Shown here piece by piece: positions 13,501 through 24,346 of a DNA stretch of 64,000 nt. The stretch comes from Lineus longissimus. Lineage: Eukaryota; Nemertea; Pilidiophora; Heteronemertea; Lineidae. Location: NCBI RefSeq assembly GCF_910592395.1, contig NC_088312.1, positions 19,537,292 through 19,601,291 of the forward strand. Direction: 5' to 3'. A program made the translations under genes and the position numbers. The notes under the pieces were generated by a model that worked only from the letters and a program-made list of their open reading frames with translations, did not search any database and was not told where the DNA came from. The number at the start of each line of letters is the position of its first letter. Within the stretch, counting starts at the first letter, position 1.

Positions 13501-16500
13501 CATCAGGTTCCAATGGAGCTAAATCTTGCTAACACAAACGCCCGCCACGTCTGACAATAGCGACTTCAAAGTGCTCAATCACCCGAATGAAAATATCCGA
13601 ACCTTTTGACCGCTTCTCAATGCCCGCGGAACACCTGAAGAAGCAGAAGACATCTAAACATACCACGTGATCACATTGGCCAATTGAGTGAGGCGATTAG
13701 TTAGCAAAGCAGAAAATCAAAGTGTCACGTGACTGGAGAAGATGGCGGCGAGGCTACTTCACCCAGGGACATGCTGGGCCAATCCAACTCAACTTGCCTT
13801 GATATTCACATGCCCTTTCCTCGCAGAAACTCAAACTGGTTGACCTGAAACCAAGTTTGGCGTTGGGAAAGACCAGCTGTTCGTTTCATTGTGCAACTCA
13901 AGCTAACCGGAGTTTTTTCAAGATGTTTCTCCATCTCTCTCGTGATACATTCGTTTGTGTACGGCTGTCTCCCTGGTCTCTTCATCGCGGTGACTGATCA
14001 AGCATCTAAAGCGATGCCTCCTGCCTGCTGGTGTGATGTCAAGCAAGTGAAAATATAACATTGGCGTTTGCTGGATTTTTTATGAGCTGGGGACTCTTTG
14101 GCCATGTCCAGGGAAAGGTTTTGTATTGTTGTGCAGATGATTGGACATGATTGCTGACCGATCGTTTTTTCCTTGATGAGAATAATGATAATCTTTTATG
14201 ACATGCTCTCTGGAAAAAAGCTTTTGTGGGCGTAATCATTTGGAAGTTATTCTTCGTTTGAAAAAAGGATAAAACACCAACGTTTTGTTGTTGATGGGTG
14301 GACAAGAATGCGCTAAGATCTGCTCTAAACATCTTGTTCCTCTCACCAAAGTAGAGGTACTTCTTTTGAACAGAATATGGTTGTCCGCAAAATCCCTTCT
14401 AAACGCAAACAAAACTCAGAAGGCCAAGAATCTTTGAAGTCCACTTTTCGAAAAGCGTCAAAAATTGATGTGAATAAAATTTACCAATAATAAATACTTT
14501 GCAATTCTTGTCAACATGTCTGATGGAATATTTCTGAGCCTTAAGCAGTTTTCATCTTTTGCCGCAAGATACAGCAATCAGTCTCGATTGCGAACATGTC
14601 TGCATAAAAAGAATCATATACGAAAATCAAAAATGACCTAATCATATCGTCAAATGAACCTTCTTTACGCGTCATATACCGGACAAAATCGGTGTCAGTA
14701 TTTTTTCCCCCCTCAAGAGATTGACTATGCTACCAATATATGAACTTCTATCGGAGGTTTTGACGATAAGTCTGACATCAATACGAGATGTGACCGAATC
14801 TTCAAAATGTTTTTTCCAAGGAAATCCGTATCTAGAAAAGCAATCTTGTAATTTATTCTCAGATATGTTTCGAAGCAGCAATATGCCAAAGAGCCAAGTT
14901 ATGGCGAAATCTGTCTCCTTTTTTTACCAAGAACATGTATATACTACGTGAACCAATAAGTCTGGTTCTTAAAAAAAACAAGCTCTGAGATTTGAAAGTA
15001 TTATATCTTATCGATTTTCTATCTGTCATGTTATATTGCGGATGATAACGTCAAAATTGTTCCATTTGTTCTGACAAACATACGGAGAGCGAGGTTGTTG
15101 AAAAGGAGCTACAGTGCAACGGTCAATGTAACCCTGTACCCCTCCGCAACCTCAGGTGGCCGAAACTCAATCTACCCTTTGTATCTTTCCTTGGACCAGG
15201 ATTCGACACTAATCTACAAATGTCTTACAGTGAAATCGCCAGGGGCTAACCATGAACTTTGCCTAAGGTTTTCAATGATTATATAAACCTTTTTATCAAG
15301 AATGGGGAAGAGGACGACAGATACACGACACATTTTCTCATCACTCGGAACTCGACTCTACGTCAGTGCTGACCCCTGACTAGGGGAGTGCACAGGGTTA
15401 AGTTTGACCGCTGCATAGAGAGAACGTTCAGTCACAGAGAAATGGAGAGACCGAGTTGGTAACGTCAAGTTATTATACCATTCTAATTCATTTTCTGTGA
15501 TGGAATGTGATTTGTTACAAATAAGCAACCAGCTAAAACTCGTTTGCAAAGTCAGATGTACGGGATCGTAAACAATTTTAAAGACAAGTCGTACCGTTTT
15601 TAATGCTCTAATTTCTCTATCCTTGCAGTTTTGCAGATTAATGATGACATTACGGTCCCCTAGACGGACAAGAAAATGGAAGCCTGCTTGAATAGTCACA
15701 TGTTCATCTTTCTCTTGACCGTTTCTTATAATTTCATCCGACTTTCTTTGCAGCAGTTCAACACGAGCGAGGCCCACGTAAACCAAAACCAAAACACTCC
15801 GACCAAAATGGCAGGTTAACACCGCTATCCATGAAAGGTGACCTCGAGAGCCCCATCGACCTCAGCCTCTCCTCCAAATCATCGGACTCAATGTCTCCAC
15901 CTATATTCCCCGAGCCGATCGTCTCCCCGACCTTCCTTCACACTCTCATGGCCGCGGAGCGAGTACAGGAGAACCCAGTCACCTGTAGTTTCGACCCCTA
16001 CATCAAGGGAGAGCCATCTGCCTTCCAGGTGCCGTCACACCCACATTTGACGGTCAGGGAGTCGCTCCAGGAGGTTACGGCCAGGATGCTGTTTGCGATT
16101 GTCGGATGGATTAAGCAGGTCCCGTCGTTTAAGTCTCTGCCAAGTCGGGATCAGGTAAGCAAAGCATAAGGATCCTATTTTGGGAGTCTAAAGGCCCGTG
16201 TCCATCCCAAAGCGTATTTCGGCTGCTGCGCAGCCGCCGCGGGATATCTTCGCTCGACCCCAGTAAGGGCAGCATATTCGCCGGAACGTTTTTTGCCTTT
16301 TAATGATAGGCCTTCATCCGCTTCGAACAACTGCGCAAGCGAGTACCTAATACGTGCTGGGCCAATTGTAGTTTTCCGCGGCACCTACCGCAATGGGTGC
16401 TTTCACCGTGGAAGCGAGTTTCAACAAGATCTCACGATCAGTGTACATTAGGGTGGCATTTCTGAGGGGTGAAGATGAAGTTCCAGACCAAGTGCACTTG

Positions 16501-17781
16501 GGAACGTGTGGTAGCAACTGAAACACTGTGTCCCTGATTAACATGTACGACTTAAGGAGAAACTGCAAAATCCAGAACTTTGCACAGTGGGTGTTGTTGA
16601 AGGACTCGCTAAATCCTCTCTACATCAACATGTTGGTAATAGTTTCTCAGACTCGCACTTCTAATGCAGCGGGTAAATAATGACTTTTACTCCACTGAAC
16701 ATCCCTCTGCTTTGAATAGCTAAAGATAGTAAAGCTCGTACATGCCATTTCGTTTGCAGATCATCCTTCTGGAAGAGTCGTGGCGTGATTTGTTCCTCCT
16801 CAACCTAGCGCAGTGGAGAGTTCCACTTGACGTGCAGGCCGTCATGGAATGTGCTAACATCTCGCGAGAAACGACTTCCAGCGAGAAGTTAGCAAGCACG
16901 GTCTCAGATGTACGCTATATCAAGGACGTGGTGGGACGGTTTGCCCAGTTCAACGTAGACGTGACGGAGTACGCCTGCATGAAGGCAACCATTCTATTCA
17001 GACCAGGTAAGGTATGACAACTTCAATTCCTGAAATGTTGATGCCCAAGTGAGGTGGTTTCATCCAGTGCCATTTAGGGTTACGGTGTGCACCATCCGAG
17101 GTATACGTCTCCTCAAGACGCTACCTCCCTTGATACACCCCTGAACGCAAGAAGACCGAAATCATAGCAGGCCTTTGAAACAACATTTATCTTAGCGCAA
17201 CACCCATACACACATGTTGGAATTCGGACCAAGTGTCTGGAACTGCAGAAGAGTTAAATCAACCTCGTTCACTCTCAGAACTTGTTTCAAATTCAAGCAC
17301 TTCTTGATTAAGCGCAGTTCTTAGAGCCCACGACGCCCTCAGCGAACTGCCCTGCAGATACTGCACATCTCTGGCCATTGGCTGCCCCGGACTTCTAAAC
17401 GTTCACCTCAAGCCTCCGTCCAACATCGGAAGGTCATTGGATGCAACACTCGTTAGTTGGTTGAAGGCAAGGACGGAGCGAATACCAACAGAACCTTACA
17501 GCTGACTTAATTTGCTATTTACTGTTTCAGAAACATTTGGTCTCCGCGATCCAGCCACGGTCGAGGCCTACCAGGACCAGTCACAAGTCATCCTCGGGGA
17601 CTACACCCGGCGTGTCTACCCCGGCCAGCCGACCAGGTTCGGGAAGTTACTTCTGATGCTGCCCTCCCTCCGCGGGATCAGCTGCCACGCTATAGAGAGG
17701 CTGTTCTTCAAAGAGACGATCGGGGATATTCCAATCGACAGACTGATTTGTGATATTTATCAGGGAGAGAGGATGCAGTGA
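1568..17781 (+). CDS. dsf: Nuclear receptor of the NR2E group, dissatisfaction (NR2E2) type
   Basis: Ligand-regulated or orphan transcription factor of the tailless/dissatisfaction group, acting in the nucleus. The coding sequence is join(1568..1661,5128..5208,5650..5811,15754..16154,16760..17006,17531..17781); all introns have GT/AG ends and phases agree, giving 411 aa. Residues about 40-120 form the two-zinc-finger DNA-binding domain. The first finger has C40, C43, C57 and C60, and the P-box [11 protein letters not shown] is of tailless type, unlike the CNGCSG of NR2E3/FAX-1. The second finger has the longer D-box [12 protein letters not shown], characteristic of dissatisfaction, and the T/A-box HERGPRKPK begins exon 4. 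Residues about 178-411 are the ligand-binding domain, with the signature [14 protein letters not shown] and a C-terminal helix-12-like DRLICDIYQ. The hinge is much shorter than in the fly protein. The start at 1568 has two more Met codons directly after it. Assignment to dsf rather than tailless rests on the DNA-binding domain. Confidence 0.9.
1662..5127 (+). other. Intron 1 of the NR2E gene
   Basis: Non-coding. The donor after 1661 reads GTAAGAG and the acceptor before 5128 reads TTTTTCTTTCAG. Open frames inside it (for example 2372-2848 and 3176-3547) match no family and show no splice logic, so I leave them unannotated. Confidence 0.7.
5812..15753 (+). other. Intron 3 of the NR2E gene, 9.9 kb
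   Basis: This long intron separates the end of the second zinc finger from the T-box. The donor is GGTATGT and the acceptor is a clear pyrimidine tract ending CTTTGCAG. I see no coding exon inside. It contains G runs near 7180 and 7670 and a strong hairpin at 12337-12398, listed separately. A large intron next to the DNA-binding domain is a natural place for enhancers, but none can be read directly. Confidence 0.7.
12337..12398. other. Perfectly bounded 62-nt hairpin in intron 3
   Basis: Two 24-nt arms starting GTTGATAT and ending ATATCAAC pair across a 14-nt A/T-rich loop. The arms differ at a 3x3 internal loop and at one further position. The length and the internal loop are compatible with a small pre-miRNA or a tiny inverted-repeat element, and nothing in the sequence decides between them. 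Confidence 0.4.
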
Positions 17782-18680
17782 CTGCAAGACTTTCGATCAA
17801 CATTTGGACAAAGGACATTCGAACCATCATAAAATATATGTTCACATTCAAACGATTCATACCCCGAAACACGACTCAACTTTGACTGATTTTTAAACGA
17901 ATTATCCACCATTCACCACTGTTCTCGAATGTTTATTAATTGTGAGACAAAAAGAGAAGTAGAGAAGCAGCCCACATTCCCACCTGGACTCTAGCGCAGT
18001 CGAGAACTACGACGTTCCGTGACCGCCAACACAGCTCGACATGAAGGGCGCGTGAAATAAAGTGCAAATTATTCGTTCAACGCCCTTTTAGCATGTTTAG
18101 AGCAAAAACAATCTATCTGACGTTTTGGCTCTGTTTTCAACGCCATTTTCGAGCGATCAAACAATCTATCTTACGTTTTGGTTCAGTTTTCAACGCCATT
18201 TTCGAGCGAAAACAATCTACCTGGCGTTTCGTCTCTGTCTTCAACGACCTTTTAGAGCGATCAAACAATCTATCTGTCGTTTTGGCTCAGTTTTTTCAAA
18301 ACACAAGGAGGTTATCCAAACTGTGGACCATTTGAGGGGGACTCGGAAATATAGCAATTGTTTTGTAAATATCGTGGCTAGTGCAATTATGTTTTTGGAA
18401 GAATTTGTATGTAAATATTCGATTGAATTAATATATGGAAAAATATATGTATTTTATAAGAGACTTAATTCTAGTGATTATATCGCAGTGTACAATGTAC
18501 TATGGTCCTCTTTTAACTGGACGATACAGATGCGACGTTCCTTGACCAGTCGTTAGATGGTGCAGGAGGGCCGTGACAGAAAGACGACTCCAAATGTACA
18601 TCTTCAGCTGGCGAGTAAGGGCGTTCTTCGGGGCGTAATGAAAAAATATACGTGGAATAAAAGAGTTTATTTTGTCATAA
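17782..18680 (+). other. Probable 3' UTR of the NR2E gene
   Basis: No open frame has coding features. AATAAA signals occur at 18056-18061 and in GGAATAAAAG near 18656. A tandem repeat lies between them. Confidence 0.5.
18077..18293 (+). repeat. Tandem repeat, about 53 bp x 4
   Basis: Four diverged copies each begin TCAACG(C/A)C and contain CAATCTA, followed by CGTTT(T/C)G. The open frames here (18093-18335, 18125-18556) are only translations of the repeat. It lies just past the first AATAAA of the nuclear receptor gene. Confidence 0.75.
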
Positions 18681-18850
18681 AACATGTAAATGAAAATGAT
18701 ATACGCTGTCCTCTCTATATATCTAGACTCAGTAATGAATCCAAAGTGGACGTCTCATGTATATATACCTATAAAGTAATCTATGTTTGAAAATTCTAGT
18801 ACGGATACACGAATATAATATATATCACAACATTTTCTCTCACAGTGTTT

Positions 18851-20500
18851 CTATAATTGTTTAGGCTTTTCCTTATAAAATGTGTTCTTGCAACAACATC
18901 TCCTGTACACACAGCGGCACACAAGAAAAACAAACGAACAAGCAACTAAAGCAACAATGCAAACAACAAACATTACGTCCCACATCAGTATTTGAATCCA
19001 AGACATCTCATTGGTCTTGCTCAACAGGTGGTCGGCGCCATATTTGATCACGTGATCGATCCAGTAGGCTGCAGTTTCCCTGGGTTCCATTGGTTGATCA
19101 CGAAATATCGCCGACGCTTTCTTTATATTATCCGAATATTTCCGATCACTGATCACTTGCTTAATCAGATGCAGTAGTTTATCTTTTGAGAGATCTTTTG
19201 CACGAATGTGGCGACCAAATCGTCCCTCAATTCTCTTACAGTTAAACATCTGGTCGCCAAAAAGTGGGAGCCCAACCATGGGGACGCTGTTATACAACGC
19301 CTCATGCTGACCACTATTACCGCAATGAGTCACGAAGAGTTTGATATTTCTATGTCCCAAAACATCATTTTGTGGGATCCAGTTCACAGCAAAAACATTT
19401 GATGACAAAACCTGATCAGTTTTCAACGAGTTTTTGTCCCATTTCCAAACAATTTTGTAAGGCACATCTCTGAACGTTTCTAACAAAATACTGACGATGT
19501 TATCCGGGAGGAATTTAGCAATACTGCCAAACGAAACCAAGACAAAACCGTCTGTTGCGCCGTCAACAAACTGTTTTAGTTCACCCTCGGGGAGATATTT
19601 TGATCTCCTGACGTTCAGACCCCCGACGTTGATTACATTTGGGGAAACCGGCATTGGTGTGGCGAGGACTGTACTGACGTCGTACAGCCAAAGTTTCGTT
19701 TGTCTCTGAAGCTCATTTATTGGTATATCACAAATATCCCCAAACACGTCGTTACCTTTGGCAAATCCTGTTATGAAGAATAGTTTCCCGAGTTTTATAA
19801 GAAGTGACGGGAGGTCTCCATCTGATACCATATCATCCAGGGGTCCGCTAACAAGAAAGGGCGACTGCAGCGCCGTATGCGGAATATCTGGCATAAGAAA
19901 CGAACTGAACACTCCGAATGGTACACCCAGTTTAAAAGGAATTATGATGTAGCACCTCATGATAGCATCTACCACAACGAAGTCAAACTTTTCCCTCTCA
20001 AGAGTCCTGTGCAGGTTCTTGTCCAAAAAGGCTCCTCTGCATTCGGACTGAAACAAGGCAAACTTCTTCGACATCAGTTTTATTTTCTCCAAAAGTCCCA
20101 AGTCCGTCAATTCGGGGGCTAATGTCATCTCCTGGTACACCCTAGTTTGGAACATTGGCTCGACTCCGGAATCGAATTCAATTACCTTTACATTTGAGCT
20201 CACGATACCCTTAGCAGTCTTTGTCCGGGAATTCAATATGGTGACCACTTCGTAACCACGTGCCACTAGACCTACTGCAAGTGAGTCCATTTGCATGAGG
20301 TGGCTGGCTGAAGACGCTGGTAAGAACAGAACCTTCTTCGACTCGGCCACCTTCATGAGGTGAGCAAGGAAAATGACAAGGAGAAACGCTATTAAGGTCC
20401 GTCCGAAATATGGTAAACATTCCATCTTGCTAAGATAAGACGTCCCAGGTGTAACAACCGTTGAGAAATTCACATGGGGTGGGAATGCACTTTTCGTCAA
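18851..20500 (-). CDS. UDP-glycosyltransferase, copy 1
   Basis: Membrane-bound enzyme of the endoplasmic reticulum that transfers a sugar from a UDP-sugar to small lipophilic acceptors (GT1 family). It is intronless, 549 codons from the first Met. The true start is probably Met26 at 20425, because MECLPYF begins a typical signal peptide and the third copy starts equivalently. The catalytic His is H67 in SHLMQM and its partner Asp is D178 in FVVVDAIMRC. The UGT signature spans residues about 374-420 (WIPQNDVLGH, THCGNSGQHEALY, LPLFGDQ). A single membrane segment lies at about 501-528, followed by a basic Cys/Lys-rich tail. It is nearly identical to copy 2 except over the last roughly 55 residues. 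The sugar donor and acceptor cannot be told. Confidence 0.93.
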   Translation of the reverse strand: MTKSAFPPHVNFSTVVTPGTSYLSKMECLPYFGRTLIAFLLVIFLAHLMKVAESKKVLFLPASSASHLMQMDSLAVGLVARGYEVVTILNSRTKTAKGIVSSNVKVIEFDSGVEPMFQTRVYQEMTLAPELTDLGLLEKIKLMSKKFALFQSECRGAFLDKNLHRTLEREKFDFVVVDAIMRCYIIIPFKLGVPFGVFSSFLMPDIPHTALQSPFLVSGPLDDMVSDGDLPSLLIKLGKLFFITGFAKGNDVFGDICDIPINELQRQTKLWLYDVSTVLATPMPVSPNVINVGGLNVRRSKYLPEGELKQFVDGATDGFVLVSFGSIAKFLPDNIVSILLETFRDVPYKIVWKWDKNSLKTDQVLSSNVFAVNWIPQNDVLGHRNIKLFVTHCGNSGQHEALYNSVPMVGLPLFGDQMFNCKRIEGRFGRHIRAKDLSKDKLLHLIKQVISDRKYSDNIKKASAIFRDQPMEPRETAAYWIDHVIKYGADHLLSKTNEMSWIQILMWDVMFVVCIVALVACSFVFLVCRCVYRRCCCKNTFYKEKPKQL

Positions 20501-22696
20501 AGATCGGATGGTAACCTCGTCCTTCTGCTAGCGAGCGGAGGAATGGTAGAGACGAGTGAACAAATCTCTTCGCCATGCCACTGCATGTACTATATTTGCA
20601 TATGCATGCACGCTGATGTTTTTCAGCACCGTGACCTCGTTGTTCACTAGAGTGCTGAATGTTTGCATACAGAGTGTATATAAGTGATTAATGTACAAAT
20701 CATTATACATGTACATGTATTGTGAATCTAGGTTATCGCCACTTGTGCACTTCACGACGCCCCGTTTTATGAGTGTTCGCCTATCGTGGCCTTCTTACGG
20801 TCAATCCGATGACTTGCTGACAGACTATCCCGCATTAGAGTCCGACGGCTGCCATCTAATCTATTCCGGTTCATGCCCATTTCGCCTTGTCTTTTTTCGC
20901 CTTTTCCCATTTTGCCTTAAAAAAATATACATTTCGCCTTCTCCATTTTCGCCTTTTCCTATTTTGCCTCTTCCCAATCCGCCTTATTCTATCTCGCCTT
21001 TGTCTTTTTTCGCCTTTTCATTTTTCGCCTTATGCTATTTTGCCTCTGTTTTATCTTGCCTTATCACAAGTTGCCTTATCCATTCTTGCCTTCGTCTCAG
21101 TTTGCCATTGTCTTAATCTGCCTTCTCCTATTTCACCTTGTCCTAATTTACCTTTGTCCTTATTCGCCTTCATCCTATCTCGCCTTTACCCGCCCCGCCT
21201 TTGTATTATTTCGCCTTCTTCCCATTTCGCCTTCTTCCTACTTTGCAACAAACCTGGTGTCTTTACCCAGGTTTGTTGAGTCAATCTTTCATATGAAAGT
21301 GTCTTCAACAGTGTTGAAGGGCTTCTAGGGTCCATTCGGGGGTACCCCCAACCAAAACCCGGTGGACATTGCCAAAATTACAAGTGTAGATAACTTCTCA
21401 GCCATTATAGTCATATTACATTACATACCATATTACAAAAGACTTTTGTCTCTTTTACCCATGTTTGTGGGGCCAATCTTCCATATAAGAGTGTTTCCAC
21501 GAATTATGTTTTGGTACCCTACCCAAGGCTGTTGTTTAATTACCAATATTTTCAAATCTTCATAACTTCTGAACCATCTACATGTAAGCTTACATGTATC
21601 TCCAAAACCAACTTAGTATCTTTACCCATGTTTGTCAAATCTTAGAGTTTTCAAGTCTTTCATGGAAATATTTTGGCATAGTGTTTTGGCATTCTTTGAT
21701 AAGTAAGACTTGTGACCTGGTACTATATAGGAGGGATGGGGGTGCTAAGTATTTTATTGATCATTCAAAGTGTGAGTGCTTCTGAAGTTCTTTATTATGG
21801 ACTATGGTCAATAGGCCTACTCAAATCCAGCAATCTGGAAGATGTATTCCTTTGATCATTGGGGAATTATGAGGCCTTCTCACAGAACGAGTTAGCTCTC
21901 AAGACAACAAGGCAAAATAGAACAAAGGCAAGATAAGCAAAGGCAGATTGATAAAAGGCGAGGTGAGATATGGCGAAACGGGAGAAGGCAAAATGGGTAG
22001 AAGGCGAATTGACACAAAGGTCAATCAAGAAAAGGCAAGATGAGATAAGGCAGGATGAAACCAAGGCAGAATAGGACAAAGGCGAAATAAGAAAAGGCAA
22101 ACTAGGATGAGGCAAAATGAGAGGAAGGCGAGTTAGGAAGAAGGCCAATTGGAACAAAGGCGAGATAAGACGATGGCGAAATCGTAGAAGGCGAATTGAG
22201 AAAAGGCAAGTTAGGAGAAGGCTAAATTGGAGAAGGCAAAATTGGATGAGGCGAATAAGGTTAAGGCGGAATGGGCAGATACCTCTATTCCAGCGGAAGA
22301 GGAGGTGCCCCTCAGAGTAAAATGAATGCGGTAAAAATCAAGATTTCATGTATCGCTGACTGGTTCGTTTTATCGCCGAATCGATCGAAATGCGTGTGAC
22401 GAGAAATAAGACGGAATAGCTGCTACATGTACCATGTAGCCTGTTGATTCCTGTCGTTGTCCAAAAATTATTCAAAAGGCGTTACCGTGCACCAATAGAA
22501 CAAGAAAAAAAGCTACCTGCCAAGTGCAAGCCACGTGCTAGCATTCCACGTCATGCACGTCGTGATATTGTTTTTTGTAATGCATTTTTGTTTTAAGTTG
22601 TGTTAAAATTCCGAGCATGTGTGTCCTTTTGATTTCCCATTACATCTCTTTCAACGCATGTCCCGAATGCGTTGCCTTTTCGAGCTGTCAATGCGT
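20501..22696. other. UGT spacer 1-2 with an inserted foldback element
   Basis: Spacer between UGT copies 1 and 2. Without the insert at 20868-22283 it matches the spacer between copies 2 and 3 closely, including the shared block GCCCCGTTTTATGAGTG. It must hold the promoter of copy 1 and the 3' end of copy 2. No gene is seen. Confidence 0.8.
20868..22283. mobile_element. Foldback (inverted-repeat) transposon, 1416 bp
   Basis: The ends are GGTTCATGCCCATTTCGCCTT and the inverted GGTATCTGCCCATTCCGCCTT. TCTATTCC flanks both sides (20860-20867 and 22284-22291) as an 8-bp target duplication, and a single uninterrupted copy is present in the duplicate spacer at 25501-25508. The arms are arrays of roughly 11-13-bp subterminal repeats around GCCTT (20868-21245) and AAGGC (about 21888-22275). 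The middle, 21250-21870, holds two or three diverged copies of a segment with TTTACCCATGTTTGT. There is no transposase, so it is non-autonomous. The architecture resembles the sea urchin TU foldback elements, which also make 8-bp duplications. The superfamily is not determined. Confidence 0.85.
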
Positions 22697-24346
22697 TTAT
22701 GACAGTTTAGCTTTTTCCTTTATTACGATTTTGCTGCGACAGCACCTTCTGAACAAACAGCGACAGACGAGGAATACCACCAAGAGGAGAAGAGAAATAA
22801 CGACGCAAACAACAAACAGTACGTCCCACATCAGGATTTGAATCCAAGACATTTCAATGGTCGTGCTCATGAGGTGGTCGGCGCCATATTTGATCACGTG
22901 ATCGATCCAGTAGGCTGCAGTTTCCCTGGGTTCCATTGGTTGATCACGAAATATCGCCGACGCTTTCTTTATATTATCCGAATATTTCCGATCACTGATC
23001 ACTTGCTTAATCAGATGCAGTAGTTTATCTTTTGAGAGATCTTTTGCACGAATGTGGCGACCAAATCGTCCCTCAATTTTCTTACAGTTAAACATCTGGT
23101 CGCCAAAAAGTGGGAGCCCAACCATGGGGACGCTGTTATACAACGCCTCATGCTGACCACTATTACCGCAATGAGTCACGAAGACTTTGATATTTCTATG
23201 TCCCAAAACATCATTTTGTGGGATCCAATTCACAGCAAAAACATTTGATGACAAAACCTGATCAGTTTTCAACGAGTTTTTGTCCCATTTCCAAACAATT
23301 TTGTAAGGCACATCTCTGAACGTTTCTAACAAAATACTGACGATGTTATCCGGGAGGAATTTAGCAATACTGCCAAACGAAACCAAGACAAAACCGTCTG
23401 TTGCGCCGTCAACAAACTGTTTTAGTTCACCCTCGGGGAGATATTTTGATCTCCTGACGTTCAGACCCCCGACGTTGATTACATTTGGGGAAACCGGCAT
23501 TGGTGTGGCGAGGACTGTACTGACGTCGTACAGCCAAAGTTTCGTTTGTCTCAGAAGCTCATTTATTGGTATATCACAAATATCCCCAAACACGTCGTTA
23601 CCTTTGACAAATCCTGTTATGAAGAATAGTTTCCCGAGTTTTATAAGAAGTGACGGGTGGTCTCCATATGATACCTTATCATCCAGGGGTCCACGAACAA
23701 GAAAGGGCGACTGCAGCGCCGCATGCGGGATATCTGGCATAAGAAACGAACTAAACACTCCGAATGGTACACCCAGTTTATAAGGAATTATGATGTAGCA
23801 CCTCATGATAGCATCTACCACAACGAAGTCAAACTTTTCCCTCTCAAGAGTCCTGTGCAGGTTCCTGTCCAAAAAGGCTCCTCTGCATTCGGACTGGGAC
23901 AAGGCAGACTTCTTCGACATCAGTTTTATTTTCTCCAAAAGTCCCAAGTCCGTCAATTCGGGGGCTAATGTCATCTCCTGGTACACCCTAGTTTGGAACG
24001 TTGGCTCGACTCCGGAATCGAATTCAATTACCTTTACATTTGAGCTCACGATACCCTTAGCAGTCTTTGTCCGGGAATTCAATATGGTGACCACTTCGTA
24101 ACCACGTGCCACTAGACCTACTGCAAGTGAGTCCATTTGCATGAGGTGGCTGGCTGCAGACGCTGGTAAGAACAGAACCTTCTTCGACTCGGCCACCTTT
24201 ATGAGGTGAGCAAGGAAAATGACAAGGAGAAACGCTATTAAGGTCCGTTCGAAATATGGTAAACATTCCATCTTGCTAAGATAAGACGTCCCAGGTGTAA
24301 CAACCGTTGAGAAATTCACATGGGGTGGGAATGCACTTTTCGTCAA
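22697..24346 (-). CDS. UDP-glycosyltransferase, copy 2 (chimeric)
   Basis: Same enzyme family and layout as copy 1: signal peptide from Met26 (24271), catalytic His in SHLMQM, UGT signature with WIPQNDVLGH and THCGNSGQHEALY, one C-terminal membrane segment and a basic tail. It is intronless, 549 codons from the first Met. From the 5' flank through most of the ORF it follows copy 1. The last roughly 130 residues, including the membrane segment and tail (FLVCRCLFRRCCRSKIV), and the 3' flank are essentially those of copy 3. The gene therefore looks like the product of unequal crossing-over or conversion between copies 1 and 3. The reading frame is intact, so it is likely functional. Confidence 0.93.
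   Translation of the reverse strand: MTKSAFPPHVNFSTVVTPGTSYLSKMECLPYFERTLIAFLLVIFLAHLIKVAESKKVLFLPASAASHLMQMDSLAVGLVARGYEVVTILNSRTKTAKGIVSSNVKVIEFDSGVEPTFQTRVYQEMTLAPELTDLGLLEKIKLMSKKSALSQSECRGAFLDRNLHRTLEREKFDFVVVDAIMRCYIIIPYKLGVPFGVFSSFLMPDIPHAALQSPFLVRGPLDDKVSYGDHPSLLIKLGKLFFITGFVKGNDVFGDICDIPINELLRQTKLWLYDVSTVLATPMPVSPNVINVGGLNVRRSKYLPEGELKQFVDGATDGFVLVSFGSIAKFLPDNIVSILLETFRDVPYKIVWKWDKNSLKTDQVLSSNVFAVNWIPQNDVLGHRNIKVFVTHCGNSGQHEALYNSVPMVGLPLFGDQMFNCKKIEGRFGRHIRAKDLSKDKLLHLIKQVISDRKYSDNIKKASAIFRDQPMEPRETAAYWIDHVIKYGADHLMSTTIEMSWIQILMWDVLFVVCVVISLLLLVVFLVCRCLFRRCCRSKIVIKEKAKLS

Noticed and set aside
1568-17781. Assignment of the nuclear receptor to NR2E3 (PNR) or tailless
   Set aside because: The P-box CDGCSG excludes the NR2E3/FAX-1 CNGCSG type, and the longer D-box plus [20 protein letters not shown] start fit dissatisfaction better than tailless; the C-terminal domain alone would be ambiguous.
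20868-22283. CRISPR-like or coding arrays of regularly spaced short repeats (open frames such as 20887-21279 and 21867-22157)
   Set aside because: The GCCTT repeats are degenerate, inverted at both ends and bounded by a target duplication; they are arms of a foldback element in a eukaryotic genome, and the peptides are simple repeat translations.
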